Assembly: GCF_000447795.1 (NCBI RefSeq)
Contig: NZ_AUNI01000011.1
Location: 1-64,000 of the forward strand
Direction: 5' to 3'
DNA from: Bacteriovorax sp. Seq25_V
GTDB lineage: Bacteria > Bdellovibrionota > Bacteriovoracia > Bacteriovoracales > Bacteriovoracaceae
DNA: 64,000 nucleotides
The notes beneath the pieces are model-generated. The model was not told where the DNA came from and did not search any database. It worked only from the letters and a program-made list of their open reading frames with translations. Position 1 is the stretch's first letter; the number at the start of each line of letters is the position of its first letter. This document shows, one piece after another, positions 34,756-42,976 of the stretch. A program made the position numbers and the translations under genes.

Positions 34756-37170
34756 ATGTCAGACAAAGGGTCTGTTGAAACTAAAAAACTCCCTCTTCTT
34801 CCATTGAGAGACATGATTATCTTTCCACACATGGTAGTTCCTCTTTTTGTAGGTAGAGAGAAATCTATTCACGCCTTAGAAGAGGCTTCTAAGAACGGTA
34901 ACGAGCTTTTTCTTGTTACACAGAAAGATGCTTCTATTCTAAATCCTGACAGAGAAGATGTTTATGACACTGGGACAGTTGTAAATATTATTCAAATGCT
35001 GAGGCTGCCGGACAATACTGTAAAAGTATTAATTGAAGGTAAGTACAGAGCAAAAGTTTCAAAATTTGAATCTAAGCCAGAAGGGTACTGGAGTGAAGTT
35101 GAGAAGTGTGTGCCTGGTCCAATCGACCAAGTAACAATCGAAGCGACAATCAGAAGTATTAAAAATATTTTTGAACAGTACGTAAAACTGAATAAGAGAA
35201 TACCACCAGAACTTCTGATGAGTATTTCTTCTATTACAGATCCTTCAAGACTAGCGGATATTATTGTTGCTCATTTATCGATGAAGATTCCTGAGAAACA
35301 AGAAATTCTTGAAGCTGTTGATGTTGAAACTAGACTTCAACTTCTATTAGAGAAGATGCAAGGTGAAATTGAAATCATCAACGTTGAAAGAAGAATTAGA
35401 TCGCGTGTTAAAACTCAAATGGAAAAGTCTCAAAAAGAGTATTACCTAAATGAGCAAATGAATGCGATTCAAAAAGAACTTGGACAAAAAGACGAAAAAT
35501 CTGAAATCCAAGAAATGGAAGAAAAGCTAGCTGCTAAAAATATGCCAGTGGAAGCAAAAGAGAAAGTAGAGAAGGAGCTTAAGAAGCTTAAGTCTATGTC
35601 TCCAATGTCTGCTGAGGCTGCGGTTGTTAGAAATTATATTGACTGGATGCTAGGACTTCCTTGGTTCGAGTATACAGAAGATAATAACTCTGTTGCACAT
35701 GCGAGAGAAACACTTGATTCTCATCACTATGGAATGGAAGATGTTAAAGAAAGAATTGTTGAGTACCTAGCGGTAAGATCTCTTGTTGGTAACGAAGGGA
35801 GAGGAACAATTCTTTGTCTATCAGGACCTCCTGGTGTTGGTAAGACTTCTATTGCTAGAAGTTTAGCTGAATCAATGGGAAGAGAGTTCTACAGAATTTC
35901 TCTTGGTGGTGTAAAAGACGAATCTGAAATTAGAGGACACAGAAGAACTTATGTTGGTGCTATGCCTGGTAAGATCATGAGTGCTCTTAAGAAAGCTGGA
36001 ACTAGTAACCCAGTTATTCTTTTAGATGAAATTGATAAGATGAGTTCTGATATGAGAGGGGATCCAGCAGCAGCAATGCTTGAAGTTCTAGACCCTGAAC
36101 AAAACAAAAACTTCTCTGATCACTATATTGAAGTTGAGTATGATCTATCTAAAGTTATGTTCATCATGACAGCTAACGATCTAGGAAAAATTCCTGGTCC
36201 TCTTAGAGATAGAATGGAGATCATCCACGTTTCTGGTTACACTCCAGTAGAAAAACTTCAAATTGGGAAGAAATACTTACTTCCAAAAGCTTGTAAGAAT
36301 AATGGTCTGACAGATTGGTCTGTTACAATGTCTGATCTTGTAATGACTGATGTGATTAGAGGATATTCAAGAGAAGCTGGTGTTCGTGAATTCGAAAGAC
36401 TTATGAATACAGTTGCGAGAAAAATTGCAACAGAAGTTGTGACAAATGATGTTGAAAAAGGGAAGAAGTTCAACGTTACTGCGAAACAACTTGCAAAATA
36501 TCTTGGGCCTAGAAAGTACGATGGAACTCAGATTGAATCTGAACCACAAATTGGTCTAGTTAACGGTCTTGCTTGGACATCTGTTGGTGGTGAATTACTA
36601 CATATCGAAGTTGTAACAACTCCAGGTAATGGTAAGATCCAAATTACAGGTAAGCTAGGTGAGGTAATGACTGAATCAGCAAAGGCTGCTTTAAGTTATG
36701 TAAGATCAATTTCAGCAAGACTTGGAATTGACTCTGAATGGTTTAATAAGAATGATATCCATATTCACGCACCAGAAGGAGCAACTCCAAAGGATGGTCC
36801 AAGTGCTGGTATCACAATGGTTACTGCTCTAACATCTGCGATCGCTGGTATTCCAGTTCTTCAAGATGTGGCGATGACTGGTGAAGTAACAATTAGAGGA
36901 CGTGTTCTTCCAATTGGTGGATTAAAAGAAAAACTACTTGCAGCTAAGCAAGCGGGTGTTAAGACTGTTGTTGTTCCAGCTAAGAATGCTAAGGATCTTC
37001 CTGAAATTCCAGCGGAAATCAAGGCAGGACTTGATATCCATCCAGTAGCTCATGTAGAAGAAGTTCTTAAACTTGCTCTATCTCTTAATGAGCCAGAGAA
37101 GTTCATGCAACACGTTGGTGGTCTGAAAGTTATTACTCCAGATACAGATGGATACGAAGTTGCAAACTAA
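34756..37170 (+). CDS. lon: ATP-dependent protease Lon
   Basis: 804 aa, normal LonA length. N-terminal substrate domain LPLLPLRDMIIFPHMVVPLFVGR, Walker A GPPGVGKT (357-364), Walker B VILLDEIDKM, and the proteolytic domain with Ser683 in PKDGPSAGITM and Lys726 in GGLKEKLLAAK; the 43-residue spacing equals that of E. coli S679/K722. It degrades misfolded and regulatory proteins. Strong GCAGGAGG ribosome site 5 nt before the ATG. Confidence 0.97.
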   Translation: MSDKGSVETKKLPLLPLRDMIIFPHMVVPLFVGREKSIHALEEASKNGNELFLVTQKDASILNPDREDVYDTGTVVNIIQMLRLPDNTVKVLIEGKYRAKVSKFESKPEGYWSEVEKCVPGPIDQVTIEATIRSIKNIFEQYVKLNKRIPPELLMSISSITDPSRLADIIVAHLSMKIPEKQEILEAVDVETRLQLLLEKMQGEIEIINVERRIRSRVKTQMEKSQKEYYLNEQMNAIQKELGQKDEKSEIQEMEEKLAAKNMPVEAKEKVEKELKKLKSMSPMSAEAAVVRNYIDWMLGLPWFEYTEDNNSVAHARETLDSHHYGMEDVKERIVEYLAVRSLVGNEGRGTILCLSGPPGVGKTSIARSLAESMGREFYRISLGGVKDESEIRGHRRTYVGAMPGKIMSALKKAGTSNPVILLDEIDKMSSDMRGDPAAAMLEVLDPEQNKNFSDHYIEVEYDLSKVMFIMTANDLGKIPGPLRDRMEIIHVSGYTPVEKLQIGKKYLLPKACKNNGLTDWSVTMSDLVMTDVIRGYSREAGVREFERLMNTVARKIATEVVTNDVEKGKKFNVTAKQLAKYLGPRKYDGTQIESEPQIGLVNGLAWTSVGGELLHIEVVTTPGNGKIQITGKLGEVMTESAKAALSYVRSISARLGIDSEWFNKNDIHIHAPEGATPKDGPSAGITMVTALTSAIAGIPVLQDVAMTGEVTIRGRVLPIGGLKEKLLAAKQAGVKTVVVPAKNAKDLPEIPAEIKAGLDIHPVAHVEEVLKLALSLNEPEKFMQHVGGLKVITPDTDGYEVAN

Positions 37171-37195
37171 AGAAATTTTATAGGTTGTAAAATAG

Positions 37196-37220
37196 GGCCC
37201 AGAGAAATCTGGGCCTTTTT
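37196..37220. terminator. Terminator of lon, shared with the convergent regulator gene
   Basis: Perfect 8-bp stem GGCCCAGA/TCTGGGCC with GAAA tetraloop, then five T. The minus-strand regulator gene stops at 37220, so the hairpin may end both transcripts. Confidence 0.9.
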
Positions 37221-37729
37221 TATTTTAGGATTAGTAAATCTTCAAGGAAAAATGCAGAGAGTTCTGCTCGGCCATTGAGATTTGCCTTCGCATAAAGATT
37301 AGAAGCGTGTTGTTTAATTGTTTTTTCAGAAGAGTTACGGATTTCAGCAATCTCTCTAAGGGATAATCCCTTAAGCAAAAGTAAGGCGATATCTTTTTCT
37401 GACTCAGTAAGATTCCAGTCTATTAACTGCTGATTAATCATACCAGACAATCCTTCTGATAAGTCCTGTGTTCTCAATTTATAACTTTGAAGATCGTTCT
37501 TAAGCTTCACAATATCATGTTTTTGAGATTCATTTTGAAGTTTGATAGAGAAGTAACTTTTCCAAAGCATGAATATTCCAACGAGGCCTAAGAGCATAAT
37601 CGCAGCTTCTTTAGTGACATGGGATAAAGGTGCACCTTCACTGAAGTCTTCGTAAATATCAAGAAACAGGAGTATAATAACAGCAATAAATATTATACTA
37701 GTAGAGATTCGCTCTTTAAAATTAAGCAT
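37220..37729 (-). CDS. Membrane-anchored LuxR-type helix-turn-helix regulator
   Basis: 169 aa. Two N-terminal membrane segments (about 11-30 and 42-62), a coiled coil (KLQNESQKHDIVKLKNDLQS), and a C-terminal GerE/LuxR domain: LTESEKDIALLLLKGLSLREIA, then SSEKTIKQHASNLYAKANLNGRAEL. Tethered LuxR domains control genes from the membrane. It is divergent from the type III PKS operon with 125 bp between starts, so it is the natural candidate regulator for that operon. A near-perfect palindrome lies in the shared promoter region. Confidence 0.8.
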   Translation of the reverse strand: MLNFKERISTSIIFIAVIILLFLDIYEDFSEGAPLSHVTKEAAIMLLGLVGIFMLWKSYFSIKLQNESQKHDIVKLKNDLQSYKLRTQDLSEGLSGMINQQLIDWNLTESEKDIALLLLKGLSLREIAEIRNSSEKTIKQHASNLYAKANLNGRAELSAFFLEDLLILK

Positions 37730-37737
37730 TTAGTATC

Positions 37738-37755
37738 CTAGGACTTAAGTTCTAG
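37738..37755. promoter_or_regulatory. Palindrome in the LuxR-regulator / polyketide operon intergenic region
   Basis: CTAGGACTTAAGTTCTAG: 8 of 9 pairs are complementary. A second copy of the half-site GGACTT occurs inverted at 37774-37779 (AAGTCC). It is a possible LuxR-box-like operator. Confidence 0.4.
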
Positions 37756-37854
37756 AAGTTATTTTAAAGGAAACTTAGGTCTAAAGTCCAATTACTTTTC
37801 TTCCAAAAATGACGGATATTAAGCTTAGTAATGATGCTAGCAAAAGGAAATTTC

Positions 37855-38910
37855 ATGTCACGAATTATTCATATCGAAAGTCTTGCACCAAAATACGTAT
37901 ATTCAACAGATCAAATAATTGAAGCCGCTGACTCTCTTTGGCTTAAAAATGTTGATGAGATGACAAGGCGTAAGGCGATTAAAATATTTAAAGGTTCGAA
38001 TATCGATTTTCGACGTGCGGTAGTTCCGCTTGAAATTGCCTTTGGCGATCTTTCGTTTGAAGAAAAAAACAATATTTATATGAAAGAGATGATTGCTTAC
38101 GGTAAAGAACTCCTTTCTAATGCCATCAAAAACTCAGGGATTGAGCCAACTGATATTGACTATATTATTACAACTTCATGTACGGGAATTATGATCCCAT
38201 CAGTTGATGCTTATCTCGTTAATGAGTTAGGACTAAGAGGTGATATTGTAAGACTTCCTGTGACTGAAATGGGATGTGCCGGTGGAACCTCTGGACTGAT
38301 TTATGCAAACGATTTTTTGAAGGCTAATCCAGGTAAAACTGCAGTTCTTTTAACGATGGAAATACCATCAATTACTTTTCAAAAAAATGACCTTTCAGCA
38401 GAGAACCTTGTGAGCACAGCAATTTTCTCTGACGGATTTTCTTGTGCTGTTTTAAAAGGTGGAGAAGGACCAGGCGCCCACATCATTGATACGGATATGT
38501 ATCACTTTCATAAGGGTACATATCTTATGGGGTTTAATCTTACTAATACTGGTTTGAAAATTGTCTTAGACAAAGATGTTCCAAGTACCATTGAAGGAAA
38601 TTTTGAAAAAATCTTTCTTCCATTTTTAGAAAGAAATAAATTAAGAATTGAAGATATTGAGCATTATATGTTTCATCCAGGTGGTAAGAAAATTATTTCG
38701 ATGGTTGAAAATTACATCGCGGCATATGACAAGGATATCTCTGAATCGAAATGGGTACTTGAGAACCTTGGAAATATGTCTTCTGCAACGATTCTTCACA
38801 TTTTCGATAGAGTATCAGCAACAAGAGATATCAGACCTGGAGATAGGGGATATATGCTCGCCTTTGGACCTGGTTTTATGGCACAAAGTATTCTAGTGGA
38901 GTGGAGATAA
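37855..38910 (+). CDS. Type III polyketide synthase (chalcone synthase-like)
   Basis: 351 aa from the ATG at 37855 (AAAGGAAA 6 nt before); eight upstream codons are also open. The full triad of type III PKSs is present: C141 in MGCAGGTSG, H274 in FHPGGKKI and N307 in GNMSSATI. These enzymes load a starter acyl-CoA and extend it with malonyl-CoA to pyrones, resorcinols or acylphloroglucinols. The starter cannot be read from sequence, but the membrane-linked partners suggest a long acyl chain. First gene of a four-gene operon; the next ATG follows its stop directly. Confidence 0.93.
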   Translation: MSRIIHIESLAPKYVYSTDQIIEAADSLWLKNVDEMTRRKAIKIFKGSNIDFRRAVVPLEIAFGDLSFEEKNNIYMKEMIAYGKELLSNAIKNSGIEPTDIDYIITTSCTGIMIPSVDAYLVNELGLRGDIVRLPVTEMGCAGGTSGLIYANDFLKANPGKTAVLLTMEIPSITFQKNDLSAENLVSTAIFSDGFSCAVLKGGEGPGAHIIDTDMYHFHKGTYLMGFNLTNTGLKIVLDKDVPSTIEGNFEKIFLPFLERNKLRIEDIEHYMFHPGGKKIISMVENYIAAYDKDISESKWVLENLGNMSSATILHIFDRVSATRDIRPGDRGYMLAFGPGFMAQSILVEWR

Positions 38911-40857
38911 ATGAGGTCCCTGCTTAAAATTCTGCCTCTCGTGATAATTGGAGCATTCTTCTTTACTTATACGCAGGATCTTAAGCAGGTCAATAATGAA
39001 TATTTGTTCTTGACGTCACACGGAATTGAAAAGCTTGATAAATTTAAAAAAGAATTCCCTGAGCTTGAAACATTAATTGTGCAGGGAAATTTTCAAGAGA
39101 AAACTTCGGGCATTAATGAAATTTGTGATGAGTCTTGTGATGTTATTGCTATAAAAGATGGAAATACAGTTGAAGAGACTCGTGGAGCAGACTCTCTGAT
39201 TATCGTTTCTCGACTTGATCAAGAGAGTAAGATGAAGGAGTTGATACAGTATCTTGGTAATGATCACACTATTGAATTAGCTGGTCATAGTTATACTAAT
39301 AGCCTGCTTGATCATTACTCTGAAGTGATTCAAACTCAATTATTTCCAATGATGTTTGGAATTTCGTTCCTTCTCATTCTATTTTTTACTAGAAGTCTCT
39401 TAACGAGCGTGATTCTCTTTTATCCATCACTCCTTTCAGCGCTAATGAGTCTATCTGTCATTAAGTTTTTGTATGGCAGCATGAATATGGTGACATCAAT
39501 TGTACCGCTGATGACTTTCGTTGTGACCGTTTGTCTAGGCCAGCACTTATATTACGGACTAGATAGTCAGATGAGAATAAAAGATGTTTTGAAATATAAG
39601 AAGACACCAATTCTTCTCATGCTGTTGACTACATTTATTGGCTTTTTCTCACTTGGTCTAAGTTCAATATCTGTGATTAGAATCTTTGGAGTATTAACAG
39701 CGGTATTAATTGTTGTAACTAGTATAGTGGCCATTATTTGGTTCCACTGTTTATCTGATTTTTTAACAAAGACAGAACACCCTTTTAATTTTCTACAAGC
39801 TCATTATCCAAAGAAAACCTTTGGACGAGAGATAATTATTCTTATATCAATAATATCTTTGATGAGTATTTTAAGTCTTGTTGATAAAGTAAATGTGGTC
39901 ACAGATGCCACGATGTATTTTCCAAAGGAAAGTAAACTTAAAGAAAGAATTGATAATGTTACAAAAAGAGTTGGAGGGATTCCAATCGCTGAGATTGGGC
40001 TAAAGTTTAAAGATGATCTCAATTTTCAGGATATTTCTTTTCTTTTAAAATTAGAGAATAAAATTAAAGAGAAGACTGGACTTCAGATCATATCAAACAA
40101 TGAAATTGTCTCTGATATAAATTCTATCTATGCTAAGACAAGTGAACTTCCTGCAAATAAGGACGCCTATCTTTTGTTGCGCTCTAGAGCACCTCAGGCC
40201 TTTAAAGATATTTATCCGATCTTCGAAAATAGTTATCATATCACTCTCTTAGGGTCTGCGTTGAATGTGGATGATTATGAGCCATTAGTTAGTAGTGTCG
40301 AAGAATTGCTAAAGAAAGAAAAAATCCAATATGAAATTAACGGACTTTATTATAATTTGATGATCTCTCAAAAGGAGATGGTCATAACTTTACTTAAATC
40401 ATTTATGTCGAGCCTGGCGATGATTATTCTTATCGCATTTCTTTATATGAGAAGTGTTAAAGTTATTTTTACGTTCCTATTTGTTAATACAATCCCGGTA
40501 GGGCTTTCTATTGCATTTATCTATATTCTAGGGATGAGTTTAAATATTGCTACGATTATGACCTATAGTATTTCTCTCGGTATGGTTGTTGATAGTTCAT
40601 TTCATCTCATTCATGCACTGGAGCATCGAATGATGAGCTATGCTGACTATGTGAAAAAAATAGTTACACCAATTATTTCAAGTTCACTTGTTCTATGTTT
40701 AAGCTTTTTTCTCTTTGTAATAGAGGACTTTATACCAATTAAAGAATTTGGAATTAACTTATCATTTATTATTTTGATTGGACTTATATTTGATTTATTT
40801 ATACTTCCTACTTTATTCCTAGGTTCGAAGAAAACAAGTGAGCACTTTCATGGATAA
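38911..40857 (+). CDS. RND/MMPL-family membrane transporter
   Basis: 648 aa with about 10-11 membrane segments in two similar halves: after a first helix (LKILPLVIIGAFFFTY) and a periplasmic loop comes a helix bundle (MMFGISFLLILFF to SDFLTK), then a second helix, a second loop and a second bundle (SFMSSLAMIILIAFLYM to LFILPTLFLG). The GxxxDxxxH-type motif of the RND/MMPL family appears as GMVVDSSFHLIHALEHR. Half the size of a typical RND pump, like the hopanoid/lipid exporters of the MMPL class. It probably moves the product of the neighbouring PKS across the inner membrane. The substrate is inferred. Confidence 0.8.
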   Translation: MRSLLKILPLVIIGAFFFTYTQDLKQVNNEYLFLTSHGIEKLDKFKKEFPELETLIVQGNFQEKTSGINEICDESCDVIAIKDGNTVEETRGADSLIIVSRLDQESKMKELIQYLGNDHTIELAGHSYTNSLLDHYSEVIQTQLFPMMFGISFLLILFFTRSLLTSVILFYPSLLSALMSLSVIKFLYGSMNMVTSIVPLMTFVVTVCLGQHLYYGLDSQMRIKDVLKYKKTPILLMLLTTFIGFFSLGLSSISVIRIFGVLTAVLIVVTSIVAIIWFHCLSDFLTKTEHPFNFLQAHYPKKTFGREIIILISIISLMSILSLVDKVNVVTDATMYFPKESKLKERIDNVTKRVGGIPIAEIGLKFKDDLNFQDISFLLKLENKIKEKTGLQIISNNEIVSDINSIYAKTSELPANKDAYLLLRSRAPQAFKDIYPIFENSYHITLLGSALNVDDYEPLVSSVEELLKKEKIQYEINGLYYNLMISQKEMVITLLKSFMSSLAMIILIAFLYMRSVKVIFTFLFVNTIPVGLSIAFIYILGMSLNIATIMTYSISLGMVVDSSFHLIHALEHRMMSYADYVKKIVTPIISSSLVLCLSFFLFVIEDFIPIKEFGINLSFIILIGLIFDLFILPTLFLGSKKTSEHFHG

Positions 40858-42019
40858 AATATTTGATGTTTTAATAGTCGGTGCAGGCCCTGCTGGCACT
40901 TTGTTGGCATCTCAGTTAAGCAATGCTGGTCATAGTGTTGTGATTCTTGAAGGGGGAAGAGAAGTTAAGCGCAAAGTTTGTGGGGAATACTTATGTCCAA
41001 CAGGCGTTGACCTTCTTCGTGAACTTGGACTTAGTGACATTGTTGATAGATTTTTGCCGATTAAAGGTATGAATATTTATTCTCCAAATGGGCTAGAGGT
41101 TAAGTCCCTCTTTCCTCGAACTGGAAAAGATAATATTGGAGTGAGTCTTAATCGCAAAGATTTTGATACCTCTTTAGTAGAGTTAGCCCAAGCAAGTGGG
41201 GCAAAGATTTTCTTTGATCAGGCGGTGATAAATTTTGAAAATCAAGGCAGTTACTGGTCTGTGAAAACAGTTCAAGGTGAAGTATTTCAAGCAAGATTAC
41301 TTGTAGGTGCAGATGGTAGACGTTCGCATATTGCACGAACTATTGGGGCAACTATTCCGCCTGTAGAGGATGAGAAAAGAATTGCGATTCATGCATGGGT
41401 GCAGAGAAATACAAATCACGAAAGAGTTGGGCAGATGCACCTTTTTAAAGACTCCTCTTATATTGGTCTTGATCCTATTACTGAGAATGAAATTAATATC
41501 TCTCTTGTCTGTGATCCAAAGCGAATAAAAGAGTTAGGTGGCCCATTAGCTGTCATTAATCACTATATTGAAAAGTCATCATCACTCCATCATCAGATTG
41601 GACATGTTCAAGAAGGGGAGAAGATATATACTGTGTCTCCAATATCACATCAGCTTAAACCGTATCGAGTTAACAATCTCGTTCTAATTGGTGATGCTGC
41701 CGGCTTTATTGATCCATTGACTGGAGAAGGGATATTTAATGCACTTTGGATGGCAAAAACCTTAGCCAGTGAAATAATCGAGTCTCAAGCATTCCTAGAT
41801 TATAATACGGCGATCCAAAAATTTAATTCGAAACGAGTTAAGTTTTTTAGACAGAAGAAGATTACAAACTTTTTCTTTCAATGGTTAATTAGAAAAAAAC
41901 TCTTAGTTGAGCTTGTTGCAAAATTTTTAAGAAAAAGTAAAAAAAGAGCAGATGCCTTTGTCGGTATTATTGGAAATGTATATAGTCCGATAAGAGGTTT
42001 ATTAAAGATTATTTTTTAA
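40850..42019 (+). CDS. FAD-dependent oxidoreductase (geranylgeranyl reductase/monooxygenase type)
   Basis: 389 aa from the ATG at 40850, overlapping the transporter by 8 bp; the frame is open from a GTG at 40838. N-terminal FAD motif IVGAGPAGTLLASQLSNAGH, middle motif LVGADGRRSHIART (GxD), and C-terminal ribityl motif LIGDAAGFIDPLTGEGIFNALW. This combination marks the p-hydroxybenzoate hydroxylase-like superfamily, which includes lipid tailoring enzymes. It probably hydroxylates or reduces the polyketide. Tightly packed within the operon. Confidence 0.87.
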   Translation: MDKIFDVLIVGAGPAGTLLASQLSNAGHSVVILEGGREVKRKVCGEYLCPTGVDLLRELGLSDIVDRFLPIKGMNIYSPNGLEVKSLFPRTGKDNIGVSLNRKDFDTSLVELAQASGAKIFFDQAVINFENQGSYWSVKTVQGEVFQARLLVGADGRRSHIARTIGATIPPVEDEKRIAIHAWVQRNTNHERVGQMHLFKDSSYIGLDPITENEINISLVCDPKRIKELGGPLAVINHYIEKSSSLHHQIGHVQEGEKIYTVSPISHQLKPYRVNNLVLIGDAAGFIDPLTGEGIFNALWMAKTLASEIIESQAFLDYNTAIQKFNSKRVKFFRQKKITNFFFQWLIRKKLLVELVAKFLRKSKKRADAFVGIIGNVYSPIRGLLKIIF

Positions 42020-42031
42020 GAAGGAGTTTAT

Positions 42032-42586
42032 ATGAAATTTTTGATATCACTATTGTTAATTCTCTCTAATGTTTGTGCAAAGGAAGTTGCTATCGATTAT
42101 GAAAGCTATAAGGACGCATTAAATGGAGCTAATAAAATTGTTTTTGATATGGAATCTACAAAAGCTGGATTTATTACAACTGGCTTTTCCGGTGTAGTAA
42201 AAAGTTTCAAGCTCAATTATGAAATTGATCAAGAGAATATTAAAGATGCAAAGGTATACTTCTTTGTTGCCAATCTCGATACGGATATTGATGCTCGTAA
42301 CGAAAAAATGCTTAATCTATGCCTCGAAGCAGAGAAGTATCCTGTTATTATGGTGGAGCTTGGAAACTTAGAAATAGGTAAAAGTGAGAAAGATTCTGAG
42401 ATTCAAATTAGGGGACAAAAGTATCCATTAAAGGTCAATGTCGAGGTTGGAAAAATAGATGATGTTTTTAAAGTAAAATTTAACTCAAAGATAAGTCTAA
42501 AAGGTTTTAATATACCAGACCCTTCGATTTTTATTGCTAGTGTAAGAGATTTAATTGAGATACACGGTGAAGTAGAGATAAAGTAA
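42032..42586 (+). CDS. YceI-family periplasmic lipid-binding protein
   Basis: 184 aa. Signal peptide MKFLISLLLILSNVCA. The lipocalin-like YceI pattern follows: KIVFDMESTKAGFITTGFSGVVKSF, then NLDTDIDARNEKML (family MxxxSIxTxNxxRDxHL), then IRGQKYPL, then FKVKFNSKISLKGFNIP. YceI proteins bind isoprenoids or amphiphilic lipids in the periplasm. Strong AAGGAG site, 12 nt after the oxidoreductase; last gene of the operon. It may shuttle the polyketide lipid. Confidence 0.82.
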   Translation: MKFLISLLLILSNVCAKEVAIDYESYKDALNGANKIVFDMESTKAGFITTGFSGVVKSFKLNYEIDQENIKDAKVYFFVANLDTDIDARNEKMLNLCLEAEKYPVIMVELGNLEIGKSEKDSEIQIRGQKYPLKVNVEVGKIDDVFKVKFNSKISLKGFNIPDPSIFIASVRDLIEIHGEVEIK

Positions 42587-42595
42587 AAATAAAAA

Positions 42596-42671
42596 TGGTG
42601 GGCGATGACGGGATCGAACCGCCGACATCTACCTTGTAAGGGTAGCGCTCTCCCAGCTGAGCTAATCGCCC
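42596..42671 (-). tRNA. tRNA-Val, anticodon UAC, with encoded CCA
   Basis: Minus-strand cloverleaf: acceptor GGGCGAT/ATCGCCC, D arm GCTC...GAGC, anticodon stem CTACC/GGTAG with loop CTTACAA (anticodon TAC), T arm GGCGG-TTCGATC-CCGTC, and 3' ACCA encoded. It reads GUA and related Val codons. It lies on the strand opposite to both neighbours, 9 nt after the YceI gene. Confidence 0.95.
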
Positions 42672-42916
42672 ATTTTTATTTCAAGCTTTTTAAGTTCGGC
42701 TAGATTAAAATAATGGGTAAAATCTGTCAATTCCTTTTTCAACTTTTTTTAAAAATTTCTGTCACATTAACTTGGCAAAAAAAAATCAATAAAATAAATA
42801 TGAACATATATTCATTTTTCCATTGTTTTTTTCTCGTAATTTCAAGTGCTTAGTTGGCAAATTATGAGTGCTTTCTTAACTAATAAATTAATTAAGGTTA
42901 ATTGAAAAATTAAGCT

Positions 42917-42942
42917 TAAATGAAGGTAAGAAATACCGATAG
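42917..42942 (+). promoter_or_regulatory. Sigma-28 (FliA)-type promoter of the chemotaxis operon
   Basis: TAAA (42917-42920), 14 nt, ACCGATAG (42935-42942); the core CCGATA of the consensus is exact and the spacer is one base short. It lies 34 nt before the preferred cheA ATG, supporting 42977 over the in-frame start at 42920, which would be upstream of the transcript. Confidence 0.5.
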
Positions 42943-42976
42943 GTTGGTTGAGAATGATATCAATCGAGGAATCACA

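Noticed and set aside
42835-42880. Sigma-54-like TTGGCA...TGCT before cheA
   Set aside because: The GG and GC are 12 nt apart instead of 10, so it does not fit the -24/-12 element.
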